From an uncultured Lachnospiraceae bacterium (lineage in GTDB: Bacteria > Bacillota > Clostridia > Lachnospirales > Lachnospiraceae): a stretch of 64,000 nucleotides of DNA. Below, piece by piece: positions 7,173-16,009 of this stretch. The notes beneath the pieces were generated by a model. The model did no database searches. It saw only the letters and a program-made list of their open reading frames with translations, and was not told where the DNA came from. Within the stretch, counting starts at the first letter, position 1; each line of letters opens with the position of its first letter. A program made the position numbers and the translations under genes. The stretch is from contig CANRMI010000010.1 in NCBI GenBank assembly GCA_947631685.1, positions 1 through 64,000 on the forward strand, given 5' to 3'.

Positions 7173-7232
7173 GGTCTATTGACAATAGATTGACTGTAAT
7201 TACAATCTATCACCAATAGACCAGCCTGTCAA
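7173..7232 (-). promoter_or_regulatory. promoter with paired palindromic operators
   Basis: Arms 7173-7192 and 7203-7222 are inverted copies matching at 17 of 20 positions with a 10-bp spacer. The first arm contains the perfect palindrome TCTATTG-A-CAATAGA. The minus-strand promoter is -35 TTGACA (7227-7232), a 17-bp spacer, then -10 TAGATT (7204-7209), which lies inside one operator. Autoregulation by the BlaI-type product is inferred. Confidence 0.75.
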
Positions 7233-7269
7233 GTACCTTTATAAAATATAATAAAATATATCAGAAATG

Positions 7270-7824
7270 TCAGATTTTGCCCTCAGAAAAGAAATAAGCG
7301 GCCACCTGGGCTCTGGAGCTGAACTCTTCATTTTTTAACAGCGCGGCCACCTCTTCCCTGGTATACAAGGCCGGCTGAATCTCTTCGTTGGCTGAGGAAT
7401 GGTCGCTGAAGCTTCCCTCCGCTTCCACAAAGGCGATCCTGTTTTTGATGTCGGAAATCGAAACCGCGGCAAACGCCGGAGGCAACACCGTCCTGATCCG
7501 TTTCAGCGTCAGGCCCGTTTCTTCATAAAGCTCCCTGCGGATGCATTCCTCTACAGTCTCCCCTTCTTCCAACATCCCGGCGCAGAGATTATAGATCTCT
7601 CTTCCTACCGCCATGCGGAATTCCTTTAACAGAAGGAGTTTTTCCCCGCAAATGGCTACAATGGAGATCCCGCTGGTTTTTTCTCCGATGTCAGAAAAAT
7701 CCTTCAGCTCCTTATGGCTCACCATTTCATAGTGTTTCTCATTGCCGGCTTTATTGAGATAAATCATCTCATAGTGTTTCAGATAGGGCCCGTTATAGAC
7801 CTTTCTCAGGTTGAGAAATTTCAT
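7270..7824 (-). CDS. NUDIX hydrolase, ADP-ribose pyrophosphatase-like
   Basis: A 184-residue NUDIX hydrolase. The Nudix box is G-MLEEG-E-TVEECIR-REL-Y-EE (GX5EX7REUXEE form), which binds the metal ions that hydrolyse a nucleoside diphosphate linked to another moiety. The residues ahead of it (EFRMAVGREIYNLCAGMLEEGE) are typical of the ADP-ribose pyrophosphatase subgroup. It is the last gene of a minus-strand operon, 3 bp after the RNase G gene. The exact substrate cannot be read from sequence. Confidence 0.85.
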   Translation of the reverse strand: MKFLNLRKVYNGPYLKHYEMIYLNKAGNEKHYEMVSHKELKDFSDIGEKTSGISIVAICGEKLLLLKEFRMAVGREIYNLCAGMLEEGETVEECIRRELYEETGLTLKRIRTVLPPAFAAVSISDIKNRIAFVEAEGSFSDHSSANEEIQPALYTREEVAALLKNEEFSSRAQVAAYFFSEGKI

Positions 7825-7827
7825 GCG

Positions 7828-9057
7828 CTATTTCTCCTCCGTATTCTGTGACAGCAGTTCCTGCAAGGGACGGTTGACTCTCTTCCTGGTAATTTCTACC
7901 AGCCCCAAAGGCGTCATATCCACGACGCAGGTATGGACGGAGTCCTTTGCGGTCAGACCCCTTAAGTAGTTTAGCAGCTCCCTGTTGTGTTCCTCGCTGC
8001 TCATATTGATAAAATCCACCAGTATCATGCCGGAAAGGTTGCGCAGCCTGAGCTGAATGGCAATTTCCGCCGCCGCCTCTCTGTTGATACGGAAAAAGGT
8101 ATCTTCACTGTTTCTGCCCGCCTCATATTTGCCCGTATTGACGTCTATGGAGGTCAGCGCCTCCGTGGGCTCGATGATCAGATAGGCGCCGCTTTTTAGG
8201 TGGACGCGTCTGTCCAGCGCCTCGTGCAGCAGGGTGCCGACGCTGTAGAGCTTGGCTAAGGGATATTCGTCCTCATAAAAGCGGATCCGCGGATAGGCCG
8301 ACGGCTTTTCTTCCATGAGGATCTGGTAAATATCCGGGCAGTCCGTAACGATTTCCCCGTACTCTTCCGTATTGTAATTTTTCAGATCTTCTATAAAGGG
8401 TTCTTTTTTCTGGTAGAGACAGGAAAAGCAGGTGCGGTAGGACGCCTCTCTGCAGATGTCGCCCAGGGTTCTGCGCAGAGTATCCCACTCCTGAAGAAGC
8501 GGGGAAAAATCGTTTAAATTGCCTGCGTTGGTACGGACAATCATGCCGAAGTGGTCCGGACCGTCCTCAGATTGTACGCATTTTTTGCCGGCGTCACAAA
8601 GCCCATGCTCTGTTAAAAACGTTGTGAGCGCCCTTTTTTTCTCTTCGGAAAGCTTAAGGGAAAGGCCCAGATGGGTACTGTCCCTGGAGATCACCAGATA
8701 ATTGCCGGCAAGGGAGATATTGGTGGTTAAAGATGGGCGTTTGCCGTTGATGCCGTCCCGTATCACCTGCACCACGACCTCGTCCCCCTCATGCAGGCTG
8801 CCGTCAAAAGGCCGGTTCAGAACAAGGGAGGAACAGATCTCCTGATAAGAAAGAAAAGCCAGTTTTCCTTTGTCAAATTCCACAAAGGCCGCCTGGATAT
8901 TCTTGGAGATATGCTGTACCTTTCCTACATAGATATTGCCGGTCAGGGAACGGGCGGCTTCATCATAGACATTTACGGACAAAAGCCTGCCGTTTTTAAT
9001 GAGCAGGCCCAAAAGCCTTTGCTTGTACCGCAGATAAAGTATTTTTCCTTCAGTCAT
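7828..9057 (-). CDS. rng: ribonuclease E/G family, short form
   Basis: The product is a 409-residue single-strand endoribonuclease of the RNase E/G family acting in rRNA maturation and mRNA decay. The N-terminal part holds an S1-type RNA-binding domain (GNIYVGKVQHISKNIQAAFV); the catalytic part carries SIDVNTGK and ILVDFINM, whose Asp residues bind magnesium. I place the start at the ATG at 9057, which overlaps the preceding stop codon by 8 bp; an upstream GTG has too little room for its ribosome site. The protein ends at LQELLSQNTEEK without the CPxCxG zinc-link found in longer RNase G/E proteins, so the dimer-dimer contact must differ. It shares an operon with two radical-SAM-associated genes. 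Confidence 0.85.
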   Translation of the reverse strand: MTEGKILYLRYKQRLLGLLIKNGRLLSVNVYDEAARSLTGNIYVGKVQHISKNIQAAFVEFDKGKLAFLSYQEICSSLVLNRPFDGSLHEGDEVVVQVIRDGINGKRPSLTTNISLAGNYLVISRDSTHLGLSLKLSEEKKRALTTFLTEHGLCDAGKKCVQSEDGPDHFGMIVRTNAGNLNDFSPLLQEWDTLRRTLGDICREASYRTCFSCLYQKKEPFIEDLKNYNTEEYGEIVTDCPDIYQILMEEKPSAYPRIRFYEDEYPLAKLYSVGTLLHEALDRRVHLKSGAYLIIEPTEALTSIDVNTGKYEAGRNSEDTFFRINREAAAEIAIQLRLRNLSGMILVDFINMSSEEHNRELLNYLRGLTAKDSVHTCVVDMTPLGLVEITRKRVNRPLQELLSQNTEEK

Positions 9058-9742
9058 GAACTGATTCACCGTCCTTTGCTTGTATGGGGCCGGACAGTTT
9101 CCCAATGGCATCCAAGGGAGCAAGCTGCCTGTTTTCCTGTGTGCCCATGTTCAGATAGGTCTCTTCTCTTGTGATCAACAGCGCGTTTTCTTGTAAGGTC
9201 TCTCCGTGCGCGGCTAAGTAAGCCTCCATAACGGCGGCAGGTTTCAGATTGCCGGCACTGCCGGTCTCTAAGAGCATGTAGAGAGCGTTTTCCGGCAACA
9301 GCAATTTAAGCTCATAAATACCGGGAAGCAGGTCTTCACATTCTTTCAAATGCTCTTTCCAGTTAAAGTCTGGCTCCCTGCCTTCCCTGAAACGGACGGT
9401 ATAGGCCGCCGCGGCCACGCTGGCCATGGCGTTTCTGGCATCCGGAGGCAGTACCCTCACAGAAAGCACTTCTATCCCGTCCACGCCGCAGGCATTGAGA
9501 CGGGCAGCGGTTTCCTCACTGCCCAAAAAGCTGTTGACCTCCATATCCATATATTCCCCGTTGCTTTCCAGACCAAGCCCTAAGGGTGCCGCGAAGGACA
9601 TGATCTGATGGGGGGAAAAGCCTGTGGAATAGGCAGCGTCAATGCCGGCTCTGCGTACGGCTTTCTGAAAATAGCGCTGTACGTCCAGGTGCCCGATAAA
9701 TTTTAAGTTGCCGTATTTACGAAATTTAATCCGAATCTTCAT
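9050..9742 (-). CDS. TIGR03936-family (DUF2344) radical-SAM-linked protein
   Basis: A 230-residue protein of the DUF2344/TIGR03936 family, recognised by its start MKIRIKFRKYGNLKFIGHLD and the later CGVDGIEVLSVRVLP. Members nearly always sit beside, or fused to, the TIGR03960 radical-SAM protein, as here. The start at 9742 is chosen because it matches the family N-terminus; it overlaps the end of the radical-SAM gene by 17 bp, indicating translational coupling. The molecular role is unknown; association with RNA modification is an inference from the partner and from the RNase G neighbour. Confidence 0.85.
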   Translation of the reverse strand: MKIRIKFRKYGNLKFIGHLDVQRYFQKAVRRAGIDAAYSTGFSPHQIMSFAAPLGLGLESNGEYMDMEVNSFLGSEETAARLNACGVDGIEVLSVRVLPPDARNAMASVAAAAYTVRFREGREPDFNWKEHLKECEDLLPGIYELKLLLPENALYMLLETGSAGNLKPAAVMEAYLAAHGETLQENALLITREETYLNMGTQENRQLAPLDAIGKLSGPIQAKDGESVHD

Positions 9743-11612
9743 GATGCGCTTCGTAACAGATGCCGCCGCCGAAACGGGCAGCGCCACAGCCCTGACACTC
9801 CTTTCTGCAGTTTGGGGTAACCTCTTCCCGCTGCGCTCTTTCCCATTCCTTTTTTAAAAATGCCTTGGTAACGCCGCAGTCGATAAAATCCCAGGGCAGG
9901 ATCTCCTCTGTGTCCCTCTCCCTGGAGGTATAGAAGCCCGGATCGATCCCGCATTCTGCGAAGGCTTCCATCCATTTTTCATTGTTGAAATATTCACTCC
10001 AGGCGTCGTAAAAAGCGCCTTTCTGATAGACCTTTAACAGCACCTGGGAAATCCTTCTGTCCCCTCTCGCCAGCACGCCCTCCAAAACGGAAACATCCGC
10101 TTCATGCCAGTTGTATTTGATATTCTTCTGGTTCAGCTGCTCCTTGATAGCGTTTCTGACGGTATAGGCCTTTTCCAGGAACTCCTCTTTTGTACATTGA
10201 GGAGCCCACTGAAAGGGTGTAAAGGGCTTGGGAACAAAAAAGGAAGTGCTGACTACGATCTGTACCCTGCCGCCTTTCCGCTCTTCTTTGGGAACCGTAG
10301 CGTAAAAGGTGGCGGCGATCTGATCGGCAAGCTCCGCGATCTTTACAATATCCTCGTTGGTCTCGGTGGGAAGTCCCAGCATAAAGTAGAGCTTGACTCT
10401 CCTCCAGCCGCCCTGGAAGGCCAATGCGGAGCCATGGAGAATATCCTCCTCCGTCAGACCTTTGTTAATAACGTTTCTGAGCCTCTGGCTGCCCGCTTCC
10501 GGCGCGAATGTCAGGCTTGTCTTCTTAACGTCCTGCACTTTGCTCATAACGTCTAAGGAAAAAGCGTCTATCCGCAGGGAGGGCAGGGAAATATTGACAT
10601 GCCGCTGACTGCAGTCCTCAATCAAAAAGTCGAGCAGCTCCGGTAGTTTGGTGTAATCGCTGGAACTTAGGGAGCTTAAGGAGATTTCCTCCTGTCCCGT
10701 GTTCTTTAAGGCCTCCAGCGCATAGCTTTTCAGGGTATCGACATCTCTTTCCCGGACAGGACGGTAGATCTGGCCGGCCTGGCAGAACCGGCAGCCCCGC
10801 ATACAGCCCCGCATGATCTCCAGTACCACCCTGTCCTGCGTTGCCCGCATAAAGGGCACGATGGGCTTTAATGGATAGGGGGCGTGGGACAGCTCCATTT
10901 CCGCCTCTTTGCGAATGGTGGCGGGAATGCCCTCAAACGCGGGGCGAAAAGAAGCAATGGTGCCGTCCTCTCCGTAGGAAACCTCATAAAAGGCAGGAAC
11001 ATAGATTCCGGGAATGCCTACCGCTCTTTTTAAAAATTCTTTTCTACCTGCGCCTTCCTGTTTGCACTGCCGGTACAGCGCGATCAGTTCTCCGTAGCGA
11101 GTCTCCCCCTCTCCGATATAAAAGAGGTCAAAAAAGTCCGCTATGGGCTCCGGATTGTAAGTGCAGGGGCCGCCGCCGATGACAATGGGCATGTCCTCTC
11201 CACGCTCCTTAGCAAGCAGGGGAATATGGGAGAGGTCCAGGATCTGTAAAATATTGGTATAGCACATTTCATACTGGAGGGTAACGGCCAGAAAGTCAAA
11301 ATCCAGGATCTTGTCCTGGGACTCCAAGGCAAAGAGGGGAATGTTTTCCTTGCGCATGATGGCGTCCAGATCCACCCAGGGGGAATACACCCTTTCACAC
11401 CATACTCCCTCCATCCGGTTAAACATATCATATAGGATCTGAAGCCCCAGATGGGACATACCGATCTCATATACGTCCGGAAAACAAAAGGCTATCCGCA
11501 CATCCACTTCCGCTTTGTTCTTTATGACCGCATTGACCTCGCCGCCAATGTAGCGGGCCGGTTTTTCTACACGCAAAAGAATGTCATCTGACAATGCAAG
11601 CTTACTCATCAT
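9726..11612 (-). CDS. TIGR03960-family B12-binding radical SAM protein
   Basis: A 628-residue radical-SAM protein with an N-terminal B12-binding-like domain (DVRIAFCFPDVYEIGMSHLG). The central radical-SAM core has the iron-sulfur motif CMRGCRFC, and there is a cysteine-rich C-terminal tail (CRKECQGCG). The family reductively cleaves S-adenosylmethionine; its substrate is not established. It is coupled to the DUF2344 gene downstream and follows a small membrane protein gene by 4 bp. The ribosome site is weak (GAGAAA); a second in-frame ATG lies one codon later. Confidence 0.88.
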   Translation of the reverse strand: MMSKLALSDDILLRVEKPARYIGGEVNAVIKNKAEVDVRIAFCFPDVYEIGMSHLGLQILYDMFNRMEGVWCERVYSPWVDLDAIMRKENIPLFALESQDKILDFDFLAVTLQYEMCYTNILQILDLSHIPLLAKERGEDMPIVIGGGPCTYNPEPIADFFDLFYIGEGETRYGELIALYRQCKQEGAGRKEFLKRAVGIPGIYVPAFYEVSYGEDGTIASFRPAFEGIPATIRKEAEMELSHAPYPLKPIVPFMRATQDRVVLEIMRGCMRGCRFCQAGQIYRPVRERDVDTLKSYALEALKNTGQEEISLSSLSSSDYTKLPELLDFLIEDCSQRHVNISLPSLRIDAFSLDVMSKVQDVKKTSLTFAPEAGSQRLRNVINKGLTEEDILHGSALAFQGGWRRVKLYFMLGLPTETNEDIVKIAELADQIAATFYATVPKEERKGGRVQIVVSTSFFVPKPFTPFQWAPQCTKEEFLEKAYTVRNAIKEQLNQKNIKYNWHEADVSVLEGVLARGDRRISQVLLKVYQKGAFYDAWSEYFNNEKWMEAFAECGIDPGFYTSRERDTEEILPWDFIDCGVTKAFLKKEWERAQREEVTPNCRKECQGCGAARFGGGICYEAHHEDSD

Positions 11613-11616
11613 ATTT

Positions 11617-12021
11617 TTATTTCTCGTTTCCTGTATTCATCCAACTGTTTAAAGTATACGTGATTTCTTTTATAAAAGCAAATCCATTCGCGGAGTAATT
11701 TTCTTCAATACGGGAAAAGGCCCCGGAGGCGCTTATGGAAAGCCATTCCCCGCCCGTATAGTCCAGGATCACATAGCCCGAAAAAAGCAAGACCGCAAGC
11801 AGACAGCGCAGTCCCAGAGTGGAAAATTTCTTACGGTTTTGGGGGAATGGAGTATCCGTCATATTCGGATCCATATTTGTGACATAATCGTCATATGTAA
11901 GATCCCGTCTGCCTCCATATAAAATGGATTGCTGCTGTCTTAAGCTGTTCCGGTTTCTGCTGGCCGTTTCTCTGATGCCGCGAATGAGCTCCAGCTTTTT
12001 TTCGATGGAAATATCTCCCAC
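11617..12021 (-). CDS. hypothetical single-pass membrane protein
   Basis: I read 134 residues starting at the GTG at 12021, which has AAGGAAG six bases upstream. The longer frame beginning at 12060 would start inside the intrinsic terminator of the his operon, so it is rejected. The N-terminal third is charged (ISIEKKLELIRGIRETASRN), a single membrane segment lies near residues 73-87, and about 45 residues follow on the far side. No domain is recognised. It heads the radical-SAM/RNase G operon, 4 bp before the next gene. Confidence 0.65.
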   Translation of the reverse strand: MGDISIEKKLELIRGIRETASRNRNSLRQQQSILYGGRRDLTYDDYVTNMDPNMTDTPFPQNRKKFSTLGLRCLLAVLLFSGYVILDYTGGEWLSISASGAFSRIEENYSANGFAFIKEITYTLNSWMNTGNEK

Positions 12022-12036
12022 GTTCTGCTTCCTTTC

Positions 12037-12090
12037 ATAAAAAGGGCAAGAAGTAGACATAAATATTTTATGTTGACTTCTTCTGCCCTT
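12037..12090 (-). terminator. intrinsic terminator of the his operon
   Basis: On the minus strand AAGGGCA-AGAAGT arms pair with ACTTCTT-TGCCCTT around an AT-rich loop and are followed by five T. It ends the hisZ-G-D-B-IE transcript and overlaps the region upstream of the next gene. Confidence 0.85.
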
Positions 12091-12132
12091 CTTCTTACTG
12101 CATCTTATGAGAAAAACGTTTGGGATATGCTT

Positions 12133-13419
12133 CTATCGTCTGGCAAGCTCCTCTGTGATCTCTTCCCAGGTGATCTCTTTTTCAGCCATGAGTACCATCA
12201 TATGATAGAGAAAATCAGCTATTTCATATTTTACCTCATGGGGATTGGGATTTTTGGCGGCGATAACGATTTCCGTGGCTTCTTCTCCCAGCTTTTTCAG
12301 GATCTTGTCGATCCCCTTATCAAACAGATAATTCGTGTAAGAACCTTCCTTAGGATGCAGCTTGCGGTCCTGGATGACATTGGAAACCTCTTCAAACACC
12401 TTCAGGGGATTGGCGCTTTCTTTGTAGTCTTTCTTTACTACTTCATTGAAAAAGCAGGATCTTGCGCCGGTATGGCAGGCGGCTCCCACCTGGGAAACAC
12501 TGGCCAGCAGCGTATCCATATCGCAGTCCGCATGCAGGGCTTTGACATACTGGAAATGCCCGCTGGTCTCGCCCTTAAGCCACTGTGTCTGCCGGCTGCG
12601 GCTGTAATAATGCATTTTCCCCGTTCTCAAGGTGTCCTGATAAGCCTCTTCGTTCATGTAGGCCACCATAAGAACCTCTAAAGTCAGGTAATCCTGTACT
12701 ACAACGGGCAGCAGACCATCCTTTGAAAGGGTGAAATCGCTCCATTTGTACGCGGCTTCCAGACATTCCACCGCAATCCCGTTTTCCCTGCATATTTCCT
12801 TTAAGTTCAGGATTTCCTTGACATTGTCATTGACGGTATTGCCGGTGATGCCCCATACGTTCTCATGGGAAAACACTTCCAACAGCTTGTTCAGGGCCAA
12901 ATTGTGAATCTGTACCAGCATGGGCAGTCCGGTCACTGCCGCCGTTTCCCTGATCCTGTGGGCGTTCATCAGTACCAGGCCGGAAAGGTATTTCTCAGCC
13001 AGCTCCTTGTTGGCGGCGATGACGGCCTCATCATTGTAGGAAGCCATGAGTTTCTCCCTGCCGAATTTCAGGGACACTTCCTCTGTCAGCGCGATGTTTT
13101 CCGGCTTTTCATAGTCCAGCACCGCCATTTTACAGCCGGCGTAAAGCAGCTTTTTCACATCCTCCATCCGGCGGATATTGCCGGCGCCGTATACGTCCGT
13201 TTCTACCGAGGCGCAAATATCCTGAATGATGTCCAGGGCTTCTTCATGCCCCTCGTCTCCTTCGGACATATCAAAGATCAACAGGTCGTCCGCGTTGTTT
13301 TCCGTGTAATACCGGGCCAGACGCAGGGGATCGGTATCCACGATCGTGGTATCGGACAGGCTCTTCACCGCATGGGTATGATACAGATAAATGCTGGCTG
13401 TAAACTTTTTGGTATGCAT
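12133..13419 (-). CDS. hisIE: HisIE with N-terminal HisA/HisF-like barrel
   Basis: The product is a 428-residue protein with three parts. Residues 1-225 resemble the HisA/HisF barrel ([36 protein letters not shown]) but lack the catalytic Asp expected near position 11 (Tyr here). Residues 228-325 are phosphoribosyl-AMP cyclohydrolase (HisI) with metal-binding HADCDMD and Cys315/Cys322. Residues 335-428 are phosphoribosyl-ATP pyrophosphatase (HisE) with KLGEEATE and YEIADFLYH. HisE and HisI do steps 2 and 3 of histidine synthesis. The barrel is probably structural or regulatory. Last gene of the his operon, followed by a terminator; ribosome site GAGAGGAA. Confidence 0.88.
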   Translation of the reverse strand: MHTKKFTASIYLYHTHAVKSLSDTTIVDTDPLRLARYYTENNADDLLIFDMSEGDEGHEEALDIIQDICASVETDVYGAGNIRRMEDVKKLLYAGCKMAVLDYEKPENIALTEEVSLKFGREKLMASYNDEAVIAANKELAEKYLSGLVLMNAHRIRETAAVTGLPMLVQIHNLALNKLLEVFSHENVWGITGNTVNDNVKEILNLKEICRENGIAVECLEAAYKWSDFTLSKDGLLPVVVQDYLTLEVLMVAYMNEEAYQDTLRTGKMHYYSRSRQTQWLKGETSGHFQYVKALHADCDMDTLLASVSQVGAACHTGARSCFFNEVVKKDYKESANPLKVFEEVSNVIQDRKLHPKEGSYTNYLFDKGIDKILKKLGEEATEIVIAAKNPNPHEVKYEIADFLYHMMVLMAEKEITWEEITEELARR

Positions 13420-13443
13420 AGATTCCTCTCATTCCGGGGCGTC

Positions 13444-14031
13444 TTATAAGGCCCCTTTCGTACTTAAAACATCCTTGCACCTGGGTTCCCACGAAGAGGC
13501 CTCGTCCAGTGCCTTGGCAAAAGCCTTAAACATAGCTTCTGCCATATGGTGATTGTTCATTCCGGAAAGCATTTTTATGTGAAGGTTCATTCCACCCGTA
13601 TAAGAAACGGCGTAGAAAAATTCCCGGATCAGCTCCGTGTCCAGTTCTCCTATCCTTTCACAGGTGAAATCACATTCATAATGAAAATAAGGGCGTCCTC
13701 CCAGGTCTATAACGCAGTAGCATAAAGCGTCATCCATGGGCAGCAGAAAGGAGCCGTAACGCCGGATCCCCTTCTTATCTCCCAGGGCTTCCTTTATGGC
13801 GCTTCCCAGGACAATACCGGTATCCTCTACCGTATGATGTCCATCCACATCCAGATCTCCCTTGACGGCGCATTCCAGGTCAAAAAAACCATGTTTGGAA
13901 AAGCCCTCCAGCATGTGGTTGAAAAATCCTATGCCGGTATCTATCCGGCTTATGCCGCTGCCGTCCAGGTTCAGCTTTAAGGTGATGTCCGTTTCCCTGG
14001 TGGTTCTGTGCTGCTTACTTTGACGTGCCAT
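13444..14031 (-). CDS. hisB: imidazoleglycerol-phosphate dehydratase
   Basis: A 195-residue monofunctional HisB, the usual length for the dehydratase without the phosphatase domain. It converts imidazoleglycerol phosphate to imidazoleacetol phosphate. The metal-binding His clusters are visible: FFNHMLEGFSKHG, DVDGHHTVEDTG and MNNHHMAEAMFKAFA. It lies 2 bp after hisD with AAAGGAG before its ATG. No histidinol-phosphatase partner is in the window. Confidence 0.95.
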   Translation of the reverse strand: MARQSKQHRTTRETDITLKLNLDGSGISRIDTGIGFFNHMLEGFSKHGFFDLECAVKGDLDVDGHHTVEDTGIVLGSAIKEALGDKKGIRRYGSFLLPMDDALCYCVIDLGGRPYFHYECDFTCERIGELDTELIREFFYAVSYTGGMNLHIKMLSGMNNHHMAEAMFKAFAKALDEASSWEPRCKDVLSTKGAL

Positions 14032-14033
14032 AT

Positions 14034-15329
14034 TTAGCTCCTTTCAAACCTGACCTGAATGGAATTGGCGTGAGCGGTCAGTCCCTCACTTTCGGCAAAT
14101 GCCTCAATATCTTCATGTACTTTCTCAAGGGCCTCCTGAGAATAGGATATAATACTGGTTTTTTTCAGGAAGTCGTCCACGCTCAGGGGAGAAAAGAACC
14201 TGGCGGTACCGTTGGTGGGAAGGATATGGTTGGGTCCCGCGAAGTAATCTCCAAGGGGTTCTGAGGAATATTCTCCCAGGAAGATGGCCCCTGCGTTTCG
14301 GATCTTGGTCATGACTTCAAAAGGATTCTTCATCAGAATCTCCAAATGTTCAGAAGCAATCTCATTGGCGGCGTCTATGGCATCTTTAAGATCTTCTGCC
14401 ACCAGTATATATCCGTAGTTTTCCAAGGATTTGGAGATGATCTCTTTTCTGGAAAGTGTCTGCAGGAAACGCTCTGTTTCTGCCGAAACCTGCTTTGCCA
14501 ATTCTAAGGAGGTGGTGATCAAGATGGCGCTGGCTAACTCGTCGTGCTCCGCCTGGGAAAGCAGATCCGCCGCCACATAGCGGGGATTCGCGCTCTCGTC
14601 CGCCAATATCAGGATCTCACTGGGCCCGGCCACGGAATCAATGCTGACATGGCCGTATACCGCGCGCTTGGCCAGGGCTACAAAAATATTTCCGGGACCG
14701 GTGATCTTGTCCGCTTTGGGAATGGAAGCCGTTCCGAAAGCCATAGCGGCAATGGCCTGGGCACCTCCCACTTTAAATATTCTGTCGGCTCCCGCAATAT
14801 CCGCCGCCACCAGGGTGCCTGGGTTTACCTTCCCCGTACTGTCGCAGGGAGTGGTCATGATGATCTCGCTGACGCCGGCTGTTTTTGCCGGAATGATATT
14901 CATCAATACGCTGCTGGGATAAGCCGCCTTGCCGCCCGGTACGTATACCCCGGCTCTTTCGATCGGCGTAATGCGCTGGCCTAAGATACTCCCGTCGGGA
15001 CGAGTCTCTATCCATGTGTTGCGCAGCTGTTTCTCATGAAAGGAACGGATATTTTCCGCGGCTCTTTTATAGACCTCGACCAAGGAGGGCTCCAGTGCTC
15101 TGTATGCCTCTAATATTTCATCGGGAGTCACTTGGATATTGTCCGCTGTCAAAGCAAATTTATCAAATTGACTTGTATAGTCAAAAACAGCCTGATCCCC
15201 AAATGTCCTGACTTTTTCTACGATCTCAGCCACGATTGCCTCGTAGCTGCCGTAGTTGGCCGGACTTCTCTTCAACAGATCTTTCAGAAGATTCTTTTTG
15301 GTATCTTCATTCAATGTGATGATTCTCAT
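14034..15329 (-). CDS. hisD: histidinol dehydrogenase
   Basis: A 431-residue HisD, normal length, catalysing the two-step NAD-dependent oxidation of histidinol to histidine with zinc. Seen are the nucleotide-binding region PGGKAAYPSSVLMNIIPAKT, GPSEILILAD, AEHDELASAIL and the GPNHILPT motif with catalytic residues. The ribosome site is AAGGAAAAG. It is the third gene of the his operon, 26 bp after hisG. Confidence 0.96.
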   Translation of the reverse strand: MRIITLNEDTKKNLLKDLLKRSPANYGSYEAIVAEIVEKVRTFGDQAVFDYTSQFDKFALTADNIQVTPDEILEAYRALEPSLVEVYKRAAENIRSFHEKQLRNTWIETRPDGSILGQRITPIERAGVYVPGGKAAYPSSVLMNIIPAKTAGVSEIIMTTPCDSTGKVNPGTLVAADIAGADRIFKVGGAQAIAAMAFGTASIPKADKITGPGNIFVALAKRAVYGHVSIDSVAGPSEILILADESANPRYVAADLLSQAEHDELASAILITTSLELAKQVSAETERFLQTLSRKEIISKSLENYGYILVAEDLKDAIDAANEIASEHLEILMKNPFEVMTKIRNAGAIFLGEYSSEPLGDYFAGPNHILPTNGTARFFSPLSVDDFLKKTSIISYSQEALEKVHEDIEAFAESEGLTAHANSIQVRFERS

Positions 15330-15355
15330 TTTTAGTCTTTTCCTTTCTCATGTCC

Positions 15356-16009
15356 TCAGTTTTCCGCGAGAGCGCCTCTTAAATCCGCCAGCAATTTTTT
15401 GATCCGCTCCTGCTTCATCTGCATGCTGACCTGGTTGACAATGAGGCGGGCGGAAAGGGGACAGATCTCCTCCAGTACCTGGAGACCGTTTTCTTTTAAA
15501 GTGGAACCGGTTTCCACAATGTCCACGATCACGTCGGAAAGCTCTACTAAGGGGCCAAGTTCCACAGAACCGTTCAATTTGATGATGTCCACAGTCTGAT
15601 GCTTCTTGTTGTAAAAATAATCCTTCGCGATATTGGGATATTTGCTGGCAACCCGGATCCTCTCATGGTGGAGCAAAAGTTCTCTTGCGCTTTCCGGTCC
15701 GCATACGCACATCCGGCAGTTACCGAAGCCCAGATCCAGCACCTCATATACCCGCCGGTTTTCCTCCAGAATGGTGTCCTCCCCCACCACGCCGATGTCG
15801 GCGGCCCCGTATTCCACATAGGTGGGGACATCGGGCCCCTTGGACAGAAAGAAACGCGTTTTGAAAGCTTCGTTGACAAAGATCAGCTTGCGGGAGTCCT
15901 TGTCGTGCATTTCCTCACAGGTGATCCCGATCTTTTCCAAAAGCTGCAAAGTCTTCTCTGCCAGCCTGCCCTTTCCCAGAGCAAAGGTCAAATATTGATC
16001 CGTATTCAT
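15356..16009 (-). CDS. hisG: ATP phosphoribosyltransferase, short form
   Basis: A 217-residue short-form HisG that lacks the C-terminal regulatory domain of the long form and needs HisZ for activity and histidine feedback. It transfers phosphoribosyl from PRPP to ATP, the first step of the pathway. The PRPP-binding segment is DVIVDIVETGSTLKENGL. Its ATG overlaps the stop codon of hisZ by 4 bp, fitting a two-subunit enzyme. Confidence 0.95.
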   Translation of the reverse strand: MNTDQYLTFALGKGRLAEKTLQLLEKIGITCEEMHDKDSRKLIFVNEAFKTRFFLSKGPDVPTYVEYGAADIGVVGEDTILEENRRVYEVLDLGFGNCRMCVCGPESARELLLHHERIRVASKYPNIAKDYFYNKKHQTVDIIKLNGSVELGPLVELSDVIVDIVETGSTLKENGLQVLEEICPLSARLIVNQVSMQMKQERIKKLLADLRGALAEN

